NCBI RefSeq assembly: GCF_048771995.1
Contig: NC_133026.1
Location: 58,405,001 to 58,469,000 of the forward strand
Source of the DNA: Taeniopygia guttata
Taxonomy: Eukaryota; Chordata; Aves; Passeriformes; Estrildidae
Direction: 5' to 3'
DNA: 64,000 nucleotides
The notes below the pieces were generated by a model, which saw only the letters and a list, made by a program, of their open reading frames with translations, made no database searches and had not been told where the DNA came from. The translations under genes were made by a program, and so were the position numbers. Shown in pieces: positions 52,881 to 64,000 of this stretch; within the stretch, counting starts at the first letter, position 1; each line of letters opens with the position of its first letter.

Positions 52881-53569
52881 CATAAACTTGTAAAAGCAGA
52901 ATCCTTCAAATTGCAGCTTGCTACACTTTAGATCACTTCTCTTATTTCAAAACTAAAAATATGGAAAACAAAACATAAAGGCATGTAACATGAAAGTTCA
53001 GAAGAAATCTTGCTCCCAAAACTATTGTTTGCTCCCTAGAATTTTTTACTACAGAGGTGCAGTAAAACAATCTGGCTGAAGTTAAAGCTTCAGAAATCTT
53101 CCAAACAAACAACAAATCTGAAGAGGTGTAGATAGACCTGAGATACCAAATTTCTGCAACTTCACCTAACTCCATCATCCCTCCGTTGGGTATCAAGTAC
53201 ATCTGAAGGCAGCAAGGTGCCTGTATTTGGTCCTCCTCAACCAGGTGCAGGAATTTAGATGCTTGAACTAGGTGGGCTGTGTGCAGGAGGCAGTTTTTCA
53301 ATGCCTGAATGCCATGGAAAATTTAAGCATTTTCAGTCTGCTTTTCCTGAAGTGTAGGAAATGTAGTGTCCACTGAACATTGTGGACTTCCTAAAACAAG
53401 CATGGGTTTTGTAGTGAACACCTCTTTCTCCAATATCTAAGGGAACATGAATGTTGAATCCTTCAATTCTGCAGTATAGGTTTGTAGAGTTTTGTTCTTT
53501 TCCAATATGTAATGTGACTGGCAATTTGGTTTCTCCTTTGCTATTTACAAAGCAGGGTTTTCTGCTATC

Positions 53570-53593
53570 TTTTTTTTTTTTTTTTTTTTTTTT
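53570..53593. repeat. poly(T) tract, 24 bp
   Basis: The longest homopolymer in the window. Read on the minus strand it is A24, so a retroposed transcript ending here was considered, but the 200 bp before it on that strand match nothing recognised and no target-site duplication is evident. Confidence 0.93.
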
Positions 53594-53747
53594 CCCCTGG
53601 CTTTTGGAAGTATACATACCTTGAGAGACCCTCTGTCCCCTTTGTGGTTTGATGGCGATTTTGTGTCTTTTTGTAGGGTGTTGCCTAGGCAAATACCCAA
53701 CTTTGCAGAAATTGTCCTGGTAGATCTTGTAACAGAGCACAGACTTC

Positions 53748-53795
53748 TTAAATACACTATTTAAGTGGTTTTTAAATACACTATTTAAGTGGTTT
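53748..53795. repeat. Perfect tandem duplication, 2 x 24 bp
   Basis: Two identical 24-bp units with the core AATACACTATTTAAGTGG lie head to tail. The length is a multiple of three, which keeps the chance minus-strand frame through it open. Lack of any mismatch suggests a recent event. Confidence 0.95.
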
Positions 53796-55821
53796 GGCAG
53801 CATTTTTATTTAATTTCTGGTCAAAAAGTTATACTGTAGAATGTTCTTCAGAGCTTGACAATGGATAATTTCTTTCAGAATTTCATTTATAAATTCAAAA
53901 ATTTCAGCACAAATTTATCTTCTACTTTTGTAGTTCAGAAACTTTTGAGCTTAACAGTGCAAATTAAAAGTGAAAATGGACTTTTATACCATTTTCTGCA
54001 CTCTAAGTTCACACAAAGAAGAGATTTGTATAAAAGGTGTGTATGAATATGGATTTATAAAGTGAACTTTATTAAACTTTGCTCCAAATTACCTGTGCAA
54101 TATTAAAAAAATACATAAAAAAAAAAAGAAATTAAATAATAATTTAGCTTTAGCTAAAGATTTTTCTAAACACAGGATTATCCTCTTATTCTAATTGTTA
54201 CATTAAAGTTCTGGGGGGAAGTTTGATAAGACATAATCACCTTATCAGTATGACTGATGTGTATGTAAAATTAGCTGGACAAAATTCAGGACCTAAGCAT
54301 GGATATCATTGCAAGTTAAATCTACAACTACTTTGCTGAAAGAAGACCAAGTGGCTCATATTCGTTGCTCTCTTCAGGTCTTGGGTTAATCTGCATGGGA
54401 ACAGAAGTGAGCCTTGGAAATGCTAAAGTACAGTGATTACAACTTCATCTCTAGCAGCAGCTGTAACAGACCTGTGTCCTTTGGATAGGCAAACAGTGTT
54501 CCCATACTGGTTACTGATCTGGAGAAGCAAGTGTCAGTGACCCTCCCCAGCACAAATGTATACACATCGTTTGTTTCTATCCCAAACAGCATCTGCTATG
54601 CCAAGCTGCAAGTTGCAAACAGAGAAACTGTTGACTAATAGAATTTTGCTTAAAAATTGATGGAAGAAGCTAAGATAGCTCATTTAGCTAGAATATTTTT
54701 ATAATAAAGGCTCCTCTTACTTCTTTAGAAATGCCCCTCATCCCTAATCTGCCACAGGGCTAGCCTGTCTCATAAAAAAAAAAATCAGATCTTTTAAAAA
54801 AATCTGGGAAGTAACTTATACTATTAGAAGAATCTTGTCTTGCTGCCCATTATTTTTCTACTGTTTTGGTATATGTTGCTGTCAATTCATAGCCTCATTT
54901 AGTCTCTTGCCTTGTGTTCAAGCTGCAAATTGTCTCAGACCTGGGTCTTCCTTTTCATGTAGGTACATAGCAGTGTCTGATACAAAGGGGTGTGTGGAAC
55001 TTGACAGGAGTAATGGAGATGTATCTCAAAAGCAGGTTTATGGAAAAGAACGATTGAAATAGAGCATTTATGTATAGCATAACCTTCTCAAGTATTTTCA
55101 GAAGAACTAAATATAAGGTATTTATGTCATTAAACAGAGATTAGAGTTGTTACATATTTATATCTAACTAGGAAAATCACTCTAATTGATTCAATCTTGG
55201 CTCAGAGCTTGAACAAAATATATGTGAAAATCACAGAATTTCTCTATGTTTATGAAAGCATAAGAAAAATGATACATTGAGACTAGCTGCTGCTTTAGTC
55301 TCAGAAACTTAAAAAATATAAAGATACTGGGATAAGAATTGGAGTGAATAATGATCTCTGTAGACTTAGAAATCCACACTGTATTTGGTGGAAAAGAAAA
55401 AAAAAGGTATAATTCCTGTGTAAAAAGAGAGTTCATGTTAAATCAACTGCCAAACTTTTATTTAATTATGGGAATAGAAGATTCAGTTTATTAAAAAGCC
55501 CGTCTAAACTCCTGTTTATATGTATAGTGCAACTGTATTTGATGGACTTGAATTATGACTTATAATATTAATAACATGATAATATTTTAGAGACCGTTAG
55601 GGATCCAATTCCTGCAGCCATTTTGCATGAATAAGGCTTGACCCTTACATAGTAGTAGACATTGCCACTAATAATGAGAAAAAAATAATACTGCTTTACC
55701 ACTCCAAAAATCAAAATTATCTATTTAGTTGCGTATAAAGTCATTTAGTGAAAAACTTGGCATTAAATTGCCAAGTCCCATTGCTAACAATGTTTTAAAC
55801 TTGCTAAAATCTGTCAATATT

Positions 55822-56230
55822 GCAGAATTGCAGAATTCGCAGAGTTGGAAGGGACCTCTGGAGACCATATAGTTCAACCTCCCTGACATGTTCACCTAGG
55901 GCAGTTTATATAGGAGCACATCCAAGTGGATTGTGAATGTCCCCAGACAAGGGGGCTGTATGACCTCTTTGGGCAGTCTGTTCCAGTGCTCTGCCACCCT
56001 CAATGTAGGTAAATTTTTCCTCACACTGAGGTGGAACTTGTGTTTAATTTACAGATTTACAGCCGTTGTTCCTCAGCCTGCCTCTGGGCACCACTGAAGA
56101 GAGTCAGGCACCATCCTCTTGACAAATGCCTTTGAGATATTTATACATTTTGAGGAGATCACCTCTTAGTCTTTTCCAGACTAAATAGGCCCAGCTCCTG
56201 CAGTGTCTCCTCAAAAGATAGATATTCCAG
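55822..56230 (-). mobile_element. CR1 LINE, 3'-end fragment (first of a pair)
   Basis: The plus strand starts GCAGAATTCGCAGAGTTGG, then AAGGGACCTCTGGAGACC, and runs through the regular blocks: TCTTTGGGCAGTCTGTTCC, AGTGCTCTGCCACCCTC, TCTGGGCACCACTGAAGAG, CCATCCTCTTGACAAATG, and CCCAGCTCCTGCAGTGTCTC. These match the CR1 3' UTR and the very end of ORF2 in reverse complement. It is about 410 bp, 5'-truncated and non-coding. A second CR1 in the same orientation begins about 45 bp to the right. Confidence 0.93.
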
Positions 56231-56274
56231 AATACATATATGTCATTAATATACAAGCTAAACACCTGAGATAT

Positions 56275-56950
56275 TTCACGGAATGGTTGAGGTTGAAGTA
56301 GTCTTTGAGATTATGTAGTTCAACACCTCTGATGAAGCAGGTTAAGCAGCTTGCCCAGGATCATGTCCAGGCAGGTTTTTGAATACCTCCACAGAAGGGT
56401 ATTCAAAAACCTCCCTGGACAGCTTCTTCCAGTACTTCATCATACCCAAAGTAACAAAGTTTTTATCATATTTAGATGGAATTTGCTGTCTTTAATATTC
56501 CCCTTTCCTGTGGCTGGGCATCACTGAACAGAGCCTGCCCCCATCCTCTTGCCCCCTGCCCTTAAGATATTTGTATACATTGGTAAGATCCCCTCTCATT
56601 CTTCTCTACTCCAGGCTAAACCACTCCCTCACAGAGAGATGCTCCAGATCTATAATAATCTTCAGAGCCCTTCACTGGACACTCTCCAGGAATTCCATGT
56701 CTCTCCAGGAGCTCAGAATTGAACACAGCACTCCAGATTTGGCCTCACCAGGGCTGAGTCAAAGGTCAGGATGACTTCCCTTGACCTGCTAGCAATGCTC
56801 TTCCTAATGCATCCCAGGGTATCTTTGTCCTTCTTAGCCACAAAGACACACTACTGATGCAAGGACAGCAAGGGCATCAGAATCCCTAGGTCCTTCTCCA
56901 CACAGCAGGCCAAAGTTAACTCTCCTGAAGTCCAGGGTTAAATCCATGTC
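56275..56950 (-). mobile_element. CR1 LINE, 3'-end fragment (second of a pair)
   Basis: The fragment starts TTCACGGAATGGTTGAGG on the plus strand and then follows the CR1 tail: ATGTCCAGGCAGGTTTTTG, CCTCCCTGGACAGCTTC, GGCTGGGCATCACTGAAC, AGAGCCTGCCCCCATCC, CTTCACTGGACACTCTCC, and TTTGGCCTCACCAGGGCTG. It reaches further into ORF2 than its neighbour (towards the ...LERVQRRAT and preceding segments). The tail differs in detail from the first copy, so the pair is probably two insertions of different subfamilies rather than a duplication. It contains the unusual inverted repeat at 56373-56412. The right edge is uncertain; the last 40 bp may come from another part of ORF2. Confidence 0.92.
56373..56412. 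repeat. Perfect 15-bp inverted repeat within CR1
   Basis: AGGTTTTTGAATACC and GGTATTCAAAAACCT are exact reverse complements with a 10-bp spacer. The left arm is normal CR1 sequence. At the right arm CR1 copies usually read something like GGAGACTCCACAACCTC, so the right arm looks overwritten by an inverted copy of the left arm. Confidence 0.92.
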
Positions 56951-59093
56951 TGAGTCCTGTAAAGGAAAGAATTGCTTAAGAGCTAAGTATACAAGTATGA
57001 AATGAACAAGACATTAATTTATTAGTGGATTCAGAAAAAAAAAGGAAAAAATTTTGAAGAGTGCTTTATTATGTCACCTGACATCAACCATTTCTGGTAA
57101 AGGATAAAAGGAACACTGGGAAGAAAATATGAATATGAGAGCCTGGTGTTAAAGGGTGTATGTAGAGTAGTGGCAGTGGATGTAGAGAGAAAAAACCCAA
57201 TAAAACCAAGCTTTGTTTTAGAAAACTACAGGCAGCATTTTTACAGATCTGTTTCCAACTCCTTGTCCAAAAATCTGCCACTAGTGTGAGAATCACTTTT
57301 TGCAAAATCATACTGAGGCTTCACTATCACTCTGAAATATCTGAAAAGGAATGGAAAAATTCATTAGGGGACAAAAAGGTAATTTCAGCAAAATTTTAGG
57401 AAGGTAGAATTGGAAGCCTTTGGAGAGGATAACAATGCTTAAATGATATAGTCTTTATAATGTAAATTACGGGATGTGAATGCATATTTTGTCACTTCGA
57501 ATTATTTTTAGTGTTTAGAAATGCTATTTCTGTACAGGTTATCTGAGGGGACCGAACTTCCTGCTATAGTTTAAATTTTTTGTTTGCAGTTGCTAACCTG
57601 AGCGGGGGATATAGAAAAGAATGTAAGGCAGAAATTTTTGAGATAACTCTCAGAGTATGCTGTCATTGAAAATACCATTGCTTGGAAGTTCAATATACCT
57701 TTCAAAAATGACAAAGTTACACAAATCTAGTTTGTTCCATAATATTGTTTTTCACTAGTTTCAGGTTTGCCCTTGTGTACTTCCTTGTCTATCCATACTC
57801 TAGACACATTCTTGCAGCATGAAAAAGCCCTGAGTTCTTAACATAATTTCCAAAATTATTAACTAAAATAGTATTTTTCATTAATGTGATAAACTATATT
57901 TTAATTTAAACAATGGTATTGCCCTGCTGAAAGGAACGCTAACTGTGTTCAAACACTGTATGTGCTTATTTATCATTTTGTCATGCAGTTATCAACTTCT
58001 GTACATAGGAGAACATTGTCTTATTATCTATTTTTCTGGAGAATTTCTTGACTCTCACAATACTCTTTGTATTTTCCTTCCTCTCCTCCAAGTTATGTAC
58101 TTTTGGGAAGATGATCAATACTCTGTAGTAGAGTCACTAGTAAAGTTCACTACTTGAAGATTTCCTTAGAAAAGTTCTGTGTTTGAAGATGGTCTTTTGT
58201 TCAAAAGCCCAACAGATAAAATATTCACAAAATAGAAACAGTAATAAAAGATTCAATTAAGATGTGTCAAAAGGTCAGTGTTAGTAAGTTAATTTTTTAC
58301 AGGGTTGCTGCACATTTCATTGATGAGAAAATATCTAATAATCCTATTGAATAAAATCATTAACATAAAGTATTTTATTCAACTAAATGTTTGACCTGAA
58401 AGTGAAGTCAAAATCAGTGGAGTTAAAAAGATAAAAGAAATATTTCCTTTAGATCTTGAATCACTGGAGAGAAGCGATATTTCCACCAAAGAATTTATTC
58501 TTTATAGCACTGTCTGTTTTGATGAAAAGATGATAATTTTGATCATCCTTTAGTTATGCCTTGTTGTAAGCTTATTCAGTAAATAAGTGATGTAAACAGA
58601 TGTTGCTAGCAGCCACAGTGGTTTGTACAGCAGTTTATGAATTCCAGATCCTCTGGGAACTTCTGGGAGCCTCAGGGTGAATGCTGGTGGTGCTGATGTG
58701 TGCTGGTGCAGCTGCTACAGAACTTCTAGTGGCTTTTGCTTTTATTAGCAAAGATCCTGTTTCTGATAGTGTCCATCAGATATTGTGGTCAAAGGACACT
58801 TTACCCTTGTTTTCAGCTGATTCCTGAAGAGTCAGTGATAATCCTCGTTCAGTGGGTGCTAGGGAGACACCTGCACTGGCTGCCAGCCCAGACATCAGCT
58901 CCCAGCAGCACCCAACAAATACATCAGTTTGTGCAGAAGCATGGACAGGGAGGAGGCAGAAGCTGCTTGTTCCTCATAGAAATGGTGAAGGACCACAGCA
59001 GAGCACCATGCTGCACCCAGAGAAGGTCTGGAGAGGGGATGCAGCTCTCAGGGCCTCTCTCAGAGGGAAAGAACATGAAGAGAGAGGGAGTGT
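56951..59093. other. Non-coding stretch between CR1 fragments
   Basis: The first 1.6 kb is ordinary AT-rich DNA. About 58.62-59.09 kb is less AT-rich and holds two overlapping plus frames (58736-59095 and 58852-59106) without recognised domains. That block ends exactly where a short CR1 tail begins. It could be an unrecognised repeat or unique DNA. Confidence 0.6.
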
Positions 59094-59187
59094 GATAGAA
59101 TCATAGAATTTTTTAGGATGGAAAAGACCTCCTAAGATCATTGAGTGCAACTTTCAACTTAATACTTCCAAGTCAGTCCACTACTAG
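59094..59187 (-). mobile_element. CR1 LINE, very short 3'-end fragment
   Basis: The plus strand reads GATAGAATCATAGAATTTTT, then AGGATGGAAAAGACCTCC and TAAGATCATTGAGTGCAAC, the reverse complement of the CR1 3' terminus with its ATTCTATG-type end. Only about 90 bp remain. The orientation is the same as all other CR1 pieces here. Confidence 0.85.
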
Positions 59188-61884
59188 AACAGACAGGGAG
59201 AAGAGAAAGAAATTGCATTCTGGTAAAAAGGTATCTCAGAAGCCTAGAGTGTTTCTATGGAATGGATGATGGTCTGGTGAACAATTGTGGATCAGAATCT
59301 AAGAAGAGATAAGAGAGGACCAGACTGTGGGGGTAGATTGGTACAGCCAACTGGGTCAGGATAAAAATGTGAAAAGCTAAATAGCTCTAGGAAGTCTTGG
59401 GATCACAGACACTGGTGCTCATTGAAGGCTCAAGATTCCCTTACATCAACTAGAGAGGCAATGTAGTGAGATGTGAAAAGTTAAGGAGATTTCTGAAGAG
59501 TTACAAGGATAACTTCATGATACAGACACTGGTTGGCACAACCAAGGGTGACACAGATGGATCTACTCTTCACTGGAAAGACGTGCTGCATTGTGGCAAT
59601 TAATGGTAGCCTGGGTTGTAGTTGCCATGGAACAGTGAATCTGAGATGTTGTGTGAGAAGTTTGTGCAATCTCTAGTCCTTAACATACTGAAGATCGGAC
59701 TTGTTAAATCCCTGAGATATTAGTCTGATCTGAGAGACATTTAACCTTGAATAATTCTTTGAACTCTTCAGTTACTATCCATCATCAGCTGAATGGCCTG
59801 TTTAAAGAGGAACGATGGAAGCTGGAGGCTGTATGGAGATTTCTGGATTCCAGAATTCTCTGCTTGAGAAATATTTCTTGTTCTGGGCCATGATATTTAG
59901 TTTAGCCACTTGCAAAATTAAGATATTTTACTGCTTATTTCCTTGTTTTCTGCTACTAGCTTTGTTTTCCATTGAAGACAGTAGAAGATTTGAGAACAGA
60001 GAACTTTTTATGAGATTAAAACCACAACTTCGCATCTGCTACCTGCAGAGGCCAGTTATCTGAAACTCTTATTCAACACTAAATGAACCAATAAACTGCA
60101 AAGTTCTGAATTTAAAAGGCACATCGTCTGTATGCTGATTCCATAGGAAAAGGTCTATCAGTTTTAAGGATTTTAAAAAATATTCATGGGTTGTTTTCTC
60201 ACAAGCAGGCTCTTTCTGGCACTGTCAGTTTTCTTGCAGCACCAGGAGAGCATCACAAGCTCCTTATTTGATCTTCAGGTTATCCAACACCAATGGCAGA
60301 AATGCTGACAAACCAGCAGAAATAGCTTTTTACGGAAAATTTAGCAGCGGTAATAATAGCACCATGACCTGATTATACAGCAGAAAAGAATAATAGTAGA
60401 TTTTTTTTCCCTTTTTGGTGGATACCAGGTTCTATAGAAATTTTAAAAGAGAAGTCACTGTGTAGATTTCTGACATAACAATGTACAATAGTAATGTATG
60501 ACAGAATCATGTAAAGAATAATCACAGTTAACCTTATTAAGTAATCATTTACTCTATATTTGCACGTGAACATGAAGAATGAAAATAAGAAGTGATTTGT
60601 ACTTTTTGTACCAGAAACTTAACATAGAATTTCCTGTCTGTTTAATTACATTCATCTAGGAATTAGATTTGTCAGCTTTGAATCCAAATTAATAGGATTT
60701 ATTGTTTCTCTTTCAGAAGTCTTTTAGAAAAATCTTACTTTAGTTTTAGATGTAAAACTACTAGTAATACAATGAAGACATCTACAGCTTAAGGCCTTTT
60801 ACTTTAATTCACTCAACTAGGAATTTTAAAATTTATCTTCATGTAAGATATTGAGTTGAAAATTCCTTTTTGTCCTCTCTTAGGTCTTGCCCATCATCAG
60901 TTTCCACGGAGAATTTTATTTCCAAATCATCTTTTGCTTGCAGCCATTAGTAACCTACCAGAGAACAATGCTGAAACTGATTTTTTTCCAGGTAGACATT
61001 CAACTAATACTTTGAACTTGTGTTGAATCTCACTCATATGCATAAAACAACAGATGGGCACCTCTGTCTTTCAAACAATCCAGGCAGATGGGAATTTGTT
61101 CTACTTTGACATTCCTAAGGTTGCTGTTAAAGCTGAGAAAAGGAGCTTGGAAGTTTGAGAAACTATTGCTTTTTGAAATTGAATTGAAAACTTGTGATAT
61201 CTAAAATATCGAAGCAGTATACCATAAAAGTGTAGGGAAGAATACAAGGATTTTTTTCTTAAAGTTGATTCCATTATTCTAGGGTTTGAATTTGTCTGAG
61301 CTTGAGGCTGCCTTCACCAAGCTAAATGTTTCTAGTTGGTTCCAAATTTTAGTACCAATGTTATGGTGTGTCTTTCAGTAGTTGTCTCTCATAATGATCT
61401 CTTTCCACTTAAATGCTACAACTATAACCCTGCATCATCCATTCCATGATAGGGGAAAAATAAGACAGCAAGGAAGAGATGCAGCAAGTAACAACCAGCT
61501 GCCCCTATGGTTCATAAGTGCAGCTTCCTATCTCTGCCAGTTTCAGATGGAAGCTTTTGTGAAGGAAAAAAAAAAGAGACAGAACATCCACACAAAATAT
61601 AAGAATGGGAAAGGTACAAAAAAATTTACGTTTGAAGTGCCAAGTTGAAATAATTTGATGTCACCTTGAAGTAACATATTGTAGTATGCCAGGATAAGAG
61701 TAAAATGAGTTTTAAAAAATACTGAGGATGAGATTAAATAATTTAATTTAAGTGAGAAAGAGAATGGCAGCAATTTCTTGTCTAAGTAACTTCTGTTTTA
61801 CTTGAAGACTGAAAAGAAAATTCATGCTTTCTAATCAGGTCAGGGCTACTTTTATGCCTGTTTTTCATCATTAGACAGGGTACC

Positions 61885-61900
61885 AAAAAAAAAAAAAAAA
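61885..61900. repeat. poly(A) tract, 16 bp
   Basis: An uninterrupted A16 run with no recognised retroposon in front of it on either strand. Confidence 0.9.
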
Positions 61901-62275
61901 CAAGGGCTAGGGATTGTATTTGAGTGTATGAAGAACAAAATCCTTTCATTTTCTTGGCTTTTAAGGTAGTTTAAAATGTATTTTGGATTTGGGTAACTGT
62001 TTAATCTTCTGACTTGCTCTATTATACCAGACTTAGGCTCTGATTCCTACATTCAGTGTTATACTGAGTTTCTTCTCTAGTGTAAACAATGTCCTGTTTT
62101 TTCCGCACTGTTGTACCAGAGTTAATCTACCATCAACTGGAATGAGCTGTAGGCAAGCCCTGATATAAAACTAGCTCAGATCAAAAGAAAACCTTGGAGA
62201 TGACTGCCAAAAAAGCAGGACTGTAAAAGACCACTACGTTTTTATTTTTATTTTTTATTTTTATTTGCAACCTTT

Positions 62276-62338
62276 GCATATATATGTATATATATTTATA
62301 TATTAAATATATATGTTTATGTATACATGTGTAGGTAT

Positions 62339-62385
<47 letters not shown>
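62276..62385. repeat. AT-rich degenerate and perfect (AT)n array
   Basis: The left part (62276-62337) is a decayed mixture of TATATATG- and TTTATATA-like words. The right part (62338-62385) is almost pure alternating AT with one AA break. It is an older array with a younger homogeneous end, or two adjoining arrays. Confidence 0.93.
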
Positions 62386-62388
<3 letters not shown>

Positions 62389-64000
62389 TCAGAATCTTTT
62401 ATTATTATTATTAACACTACAGCCACATAAAATGTTCTGGAATATAAGGCTGTCTTTGTGGAAAAGGGCCACTTTTCAATAGAGCATAGAGGGTTTTTTA
62501 ACATGAACAAATAGCATGTATTTTTCACCAAGATTATTTACTGAGAAATTAAATTAAGTTGAAGTCTTTAGTACTAAAGTAATAAAAAATTTAACATATT
62601 TTCCTGTGAGGTTGTACATATGTGATAATTTTTAATATTTCTGAATTATTCGATTTAACACCTAACACCTTAAGAAAAAATTAATATGAACTTTCAGAGA
62701 CATAAAATTAAATGGTCAATCATATCACCTCAAGGAACTGAATTTTTACTGCATTTTTCAATAATATTAAAGCATCAGATAAAAACAGAAGAAGCTGTGT
62801 GCATTTTTTACCCCTGTCACATATTCTGAATTCCACTCTTATGTAGTAATGATTTATACTGGATTTGTAGAAGTGTTCAAAAAATTGCAAAGAGGTTAAG
62901 TAACAGAGCTTAAAAAAGCAAAGCACATTACACATTCTGTGTGTAATATTTGGTATAAATTATTAATGTAATGGATAATCTTTGTTTTCAGACTAACTTC
63001 AAAAGTTTATTATAATTACCTCATATGTTTGACTAAAGCCAGCAACTGAATGATAGACTAAAGAAAAATAATGTAATTGTAGAACAATCCATTAAATTTC
63101 ACCAATTTTACTATGACAATGCTATTTTTTTTAATGGAAGTAAACCACAATATATTATATCTGCTGCAGATAAAAATAAAGAGGCTAAAGTCTCCTGACA
63201 ATACTGCCATACAGAAATAGATCCTCTCTAAGAAATGTTAGAGAAGCTAGTGGGTTGGTGAGTTGTAAATCAGATGTTAGTTGATATACCCAGTGATCAT
63301 TGCAAAAAACCAAAAAAAGTTATGGGACTGCAGCATTTATCTTTATTTAGTAAGTAAATAAAAGGAACAAACAAGCTATTTAATATATGCATAAAATATT
63401 GTCCTGAGACATCTGGATTTTGTTTGGATATGTAATTGAATAAAGATTTAAAATATAAGTAAAGATAATATTTTATTGTTTTCTAGATTGAATGAGATAT
63501 GACCAAATTATTCACTAAAACAACTTACACGACACTTTAATTCTCTTTTTTTCCTCTAAGAACACTATGTTTTAATTAAATTCTCTGTCAGTTGAAGTAG
63601 CAAGACTATGGTGAACAAATGCCATCATCAGAGTAGTTTATTTCAGACACTTAATTTTGAGTGGTTCCATTATGTTTCTCTTTTGAAAAGTACTGTCTAC
63701 ACCTGGCTTGCTGAATATGAAGTCTCTATTAAAAAAATAAAATTATGTAATATAATAATGACTGAGCGAGAGGTTTAAATGCATTACTTTTGTTTGGTCA
63801 TGAAACAATATGAAATACATTGTATTTTGAGCAGCATTTAACTTAAAAAGTCAATGTTTCTTCTTTAAATGACTAAGCTCAAGTGAAATGTGATTATCAA
63901 TAAGATGATATTCAAATGTCCCAAAAGGTAGGCAATTGAAGAAAATACATTTGACATTGAGTCTGAGATATGTCAAAAAAGAACTTCTGGTCACTTTCTG

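Larger units (their letters stand above)
49726..55821. other. AT-rich non-coding stretch, no gene recognised
   Basis: It contains A-rich (52098-52140) and T24 (53570-53593) tracts, a small hairpin (52853-52880) and a 24-bp duplication (53748-53795). Two minus frames, 52942-53301 (119 codons) and 53333-53803 (156 codons), are the longest here outside repeats. The second owes part of its length to a polylysine run from the homopolymer and a duplicated octapeptide from the 24-bp repeat. Neither has a recognised domain, so neither is called as a gene. Confidence 0.65.
59188..64000. other. AT-rich non-coding stretch, no gene recognised
   Basis: It includes an A16 run (61885-61900) and the AT array at 62276-62385. 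The minus frame 62181-62531 (116 codons) is an Ile-Tyr repeat produced by the AT array and is not a gene. Other frames are short and featureless. Confidence 0.7.

Noticed and set aside
52942-53301. Minus-strand frame of 119 codons ending in a hydrophobic stretch
   Set aside because: No family recognised; the hydrophobic end comes from AT-rich codons. The DNA here might be a decayed repeat, but I could not name one.
53333-53803. Minus-strand frame of 156 codons with a polylysine run, considered as a gene or processed pseudogene
   Set aside because: Its length depends on the T24 homopolymer and the 24-bp duplication; there is no recognised domain, no target-site duplication and no splice context.
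58736-59106. Two overlapping plus-strand frames in a less AT-rich block
   Set aside because: No domain, no splice signals of note, and the block abuts a CR1 tail, so an unrecognised repeat or chance is as likely.
62181-62531. Minus-strand frame of 116 codons with an Ile-Tyr repeat
   Set aside because: Created by the (AT)n array; the flanking residues show no domain.
1-64000. Endogenous retroviruses, LTRs or other virus-derived fossils
   Set aside because: No LTR pair, primer-binding site, gag/pol/env-like peptide or polinton-type gene was recognised. A weak, lone, decayed LTR cannot be excluded by eye.
1-64000. tRNA, rRNA, snRNA or microRNA genes
   Set aside because: No tRNA A/B-box pair with a cloverleaf or other RNA-gene signature was recognised. 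The small perfect hairpins are too short or too AT-rich for a microRNA call.

Overview
This window looks like a piece of a bird genome, non-coding and rich in A and T. The main evidence is a set of CR1 LINE fragments whose reverse-transcriptase and endonuclease-side peptides match the avian CR1 ORF2 as I know it (for example [37 protein letters not shown]). Otherwise there are few interspersed repeats and many short microsatellites and homopolymer runs. I recognise no complete protein-coding host gene, tRNA, rRNA, CRISPR array, endogenous retrovirus or DNA transposon. The long reading frames are CR1 remains, frames that stay open across a pentamer repeat, or chance frames in AT-rich DNA.

Layout: 1-10.1 kb is plain AT-rich DNA with one CR1 3' end near 3.5 kb. 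From 10.09 to 10.93 kb lies an internal CR1 ORF2 fragment. From 10.9 to 18.9 kb no mobile element is recognised. At 18,939-19,044 sits a perfect (TTCC)n array, followed 1.4 kb later (20,448-21,137) by the most striking object in the window: a phase-locked array of 138 pentamers built from GGGAA and GTTCT. A very old CR1 relic follows at about 21.6-21.8 kb. The stretch 21.8-29.4 kb is mostly featureless, apart from a perfect hairpin beside a tandem duplication (24.9-25.0 kb) and a low-confidence exon-like open stretch (27.83-28.19 kb). The best CR1 copy, about 1.3 kb and 5'-truncated, is at 29.38-30.69 kb. The region 31-49 kb holds only small repeats, a possible ancient CR1 relic near 36.0 kb and two stretches (38.2 and 40.0 kb) that resemble conserved non-coding elements. 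Further CR1 3' ends lie at 49.4, 55.8, 56.3 and 59.1 kb. The end of the window has an AT dinucleotide array at 62.3 kb.

All nine CR1 pieces I could recognise point to the minus strand. Together with the absence of exons, this fits the inside of a long intron of a plus-strand gene, or a gene desert; the sequence alone does not decide. I found no clearly new biological system. The best candidates for a second look are the GGGAA/GTTCT array, which carries 19 regularly spaced TTCTGGGAA motifs (the STAT/GAS consensus) and then 68 uninterrupted GGGAA units, and a CR1 copy at 56.37-56.41 kb in which a perfect 15-bp inverted repeat appears to have been written by a template switch.
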